NCBI GenBank assembly: GCA_013398275.1 | Contig: VZSE01002590.1 | Coordinates: 1,056,845-1,120,844 of the forward strand | Reading direction: 5' to 3' | Length of the DNA: 64,000 bases | Source: Promerops cafer | Taxonomy: Eukaryota; Chordata; Aves; Passeriformes; Nectariniidae | In this document: in pieces, positions 62,107 through 64,000 of the stretch | How the letters are laid out: every line of letters starts with the position of its first letter | Position numbering within the stretch: position 1 is the stretch's first letter | Program-made: the position numbers and the translations under genes | The notes under the pieces: model-generated | The model's database searches: none | What the model was told of the DNA's origin: nothing | What the model saw: the letters and a program-made list of their open reading frames with translations, nothing else

Positions 62107-63994
62107 CACAGTGACATTGATTAGTTTAGTCAAGAGAGTAGGAAAACAAGAGCACATAAAGAGAAGAACCTGGAAGTGTTTTGACTGTATCAAAAGACTT
62201 TTTGTTTGGATTCAAGCAGTTCTATTATTCAAGATTTTAACAGCTCCATTGTCTTTGGTTTTCTGGTTTCTCAGGATTCCCGCTCTACACTCCCTCTAGC
62301 GTTCTTAAACTCACTTGCTTTTACTCACCTCTGCTGTATTCACTTAGCATTTCACACAACATTAAGTTGTTAATTTCCCTTAGCTTTTCCATAACCTACA
62401 GGAGAATCACTGAAAGTTAGACTAATTTTTATGAGTATTTTTCTCCCTGCAAAGGTCGAGGAAAAGCAGACTAACAGGCAAAAGCAAGAGTAAAGTGTCA
62501 AATTCTGAGGCAGCAATTTGTACTTTGTTGGTGGGTAGAGGGGACGGCTTGGTATTGAGAAAGGAGGAAGGTTTTGTTTACAACACTTTTAATGAACGAT
62601 TCATAGGCAGAGAGTTGCACCAGGACACCACTTACCTGAGTGTCCTCCTGCTACTCTCTCTAGTAAATACACAAACTCCCTTCAGCAGTCACACACTGAT
62701 TACTTCAAATGTTTAAAAAAAAAGTGAATGAGACAAGATCTCCTGGTCATCTCCCCATTTTGTGGGATGCCCTGAAGGCACAGTAATAAAACATATTTTC
62801 TGTTCACCTCATCTTATGGTTCAATAAAAGAAAGAGAGCAAAGGAGAGACTGGATGAATACATTATTTTTCAAAAGGAAACAGAAATAAGTTAGTTCCCC
62901 CTAAAGCAATTAACTTTTTGTTTCTCCTTTATAGCTGCAGTTTATGTATTTATTTTACATTACCCATGGCCACAAATGAGGACTAGAAAAGGCCTAAACA
63001 ATTGTGAAAATGAAATAAAAGCTTTATTCCCAGGGTGGTTTTGTATAGATTTAAGACTGAACCATCTACAAGCAACACAGACCCAAAACAAACAAAACCC
63101 ACCAAATATCAGAGTGAAGCTGGTGAGATTCTCCCACCTTACCCATCAAGTAAAAATTTAAAACAGAAAGAAGGGAACATCTGTGCCATGAGTAATTTGT
63201 GATCTTCTATCCATTATATAGAATACTTGGCATCTCCTGTACTAAATGGCAGACATTTGTACAAACTCTTGCTCTGTGGATAATATACCAACCAAAATAT
63301 TTTACTCAGAACAAAGGAAATATAATAAGAAAAAGAAAATAGATAAAACTCTATTTCAGACCAATCCATGAAAATGATCAACCTTTACCTGCAAATCTGA
63401 TGATTTACCACACATGATACAGAAGTAACACAAGAGCTCAGTCACTGTATAATAAAAGTTGTGCTTTAACTCTAATATTTCACAGGGATGACAAATTGGA
63501 TAATTATGACAATTATTTTAACAAATCACCCATTCAATATACTTTAAAAGGCAGAATCTTCTCAATATTCTTCCCCAAGATATCACAGTTGACCCCTGGA
63601 TGTTGACTCACCTTTCTACACTAAAAATATTGATACTTGTCAGTCTGTGTGTTTATACCCACATATTCATTGACATGTTTTAAAACATATAGAAAAAATA
63701 TTTACTTAATATAATCAATATCTGTTCAATGCCCATTTTTGATTAATAAAAGAAATGTAGGTTTCGACATCATAAACCTCAAAATTATTCTGTAACTTAT
63801 GTTTGTTTCAGTATCTTCCTTGTAATTACAATGTATAAATATCTGCTAAAGTTCAGTAATATGGAATTATTTGCTGGTAGCATAGGGATATCAAGTCCCA
63901 GTTCTTACACTGAGTTAGCACATTCCAGGAACAGAAAGCAGATTCCTAATGAGTGCTTCTACCACAGTGTTTTTGCTTTATCACTCAGACTTAC

Positions 63995-64000
63995 AGTGCT
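63995..64000 (-). CDS. CACNA2D3: CACNA2D3 exon A, last 6 bases (partial)
   Basis: The window ends inside an exon. Read on the reverse strand, the last six bases encode Ser-Thr and are followed directly by a good donor, GTAAGTCTGAG. In known alpha2delta-3 the residues just before LPQAQK are DST, so this is the expected exon end and phase (0). Only two codons are visible, so the call rests on position, phase and donor. The rest of the exon, after the VWA domain, is outside the window. Confidence 0.72.

Larger units (their letters stand above)
42663..63994 (-). other. CACNA2D3: CACNA2D3 intron between exons A and B
   Basis: 21.3 kb, the largest intron here. It contains an eroded retroviral integrase fragment, a CR1 element, a TA microsatellite, a 1046-bp perfect duplication with a single N, and a CA/TA microsatellite. 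Elsewhere I see only AT-rich intronic DNA. The true length is probably about 1 kb shorter if the duplication is artificial. Confidence 0.8.
6435..64000 (-). other. CACNA2D3: CACNA2D3 gene, internal part (exons A-O)
   Basis: This span holds fifteen coding exons of the calcium channel alpha2delta-3 subunit. In the known family, alpha2delta proteins are extracellular, glycosylated and membrane-anchored. They raise surface expression of Cav1/Cav2 channels and modulate their currents. Each exon was read on the reverse strand and has consistent splice sites and phase. Spliced together they give an open frame of 358 codons plus one base with no stop, matching alpha2delta-3 in order from the segment after the VWA domain through the Cache region to the motif KSPVVA. 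Best-matching stretches include GYAFAITNNGYILTHPE and NIFNADHFPLWYRRAAEQ, which distinguish alpha2delta-3 from alpha2delta-1 and -2. The 5' exons (signal peptide, VWA domain) lie beyond 64000 and the 3' exons below position 1. Predicted N-glycosylation sequons are in exons C, F, I, L and O. Confidence 0.97.

Noticed and set aside
20356..64000. Possible nested LRTM1 gene, which sits in a CACNA2D3 intron in mammals
   Set aside because: No leucine-rich repeat frame is visible on either strand in any intron of this window.

Overview
This window is ordinary vertebrate nuclear DNA, AT-rich and mostly intronic. It is most likely from a bird, or possibly another sauropsid. Three CR1-type LINE fragments are present and the introns are compact. 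The only protein-coding gene I can support is CACNA2D3, the alpha2delta-3 auxiliary subunit of voltage-gated calcium channels. It lies on the minus strand, so transcription runs from high to low coordinates. I recognised it by reading the reverse strand exon by exon and comparing with the known alpha2delta-3 protein.

Fifteen coding exons, lettered A to O in transcript order, run from the window edge (exon A, only its last 6 bases) down to exon O at 6435-6515. All reading phases agree across the fourteen junctions. Together they give 1075 coding bases, or 358 codons plus one base, roughly a third of the protein. They cover the end of the VWA-to-Cache linker, the Cache region and the extracellular part after it. 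The gene start, the VWA domain and the C-terminal GPI-anchor region are outside the window. Bases 1-6434 are intron 3' of exon O. Notable splicing features are an 18-base microexon (42645-42662) and one GC-AG intron (10119-10956).

Layout: 1-6434 intron with a CR1 tail. 6435-15234 is a dense cluster of nine exons (O to G). 15235-30894 holds two large introns around exon F, with an old CR1 RT fragment, a 100-base assembly gap and a CpG-rich block. 30895-35952 holds exons E, D and C. 35953-42644 is intron, then the microexon. 42663-63994 is a 21-kb intron with an eroded retroviral integrase fragment, a CR1 element and a 1046-bp perfect tandem copy split by one N. Exon A starts at 63995.

I found no second gene, tRNA, rRNA, CRISPR array or new biological system. 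The short open frames scattered through the introns look like chance. The most useful points to check are the probable false duplication at 58405-60497, the CpG-rich block beside the gap, the microexon and the GC-AG intron.
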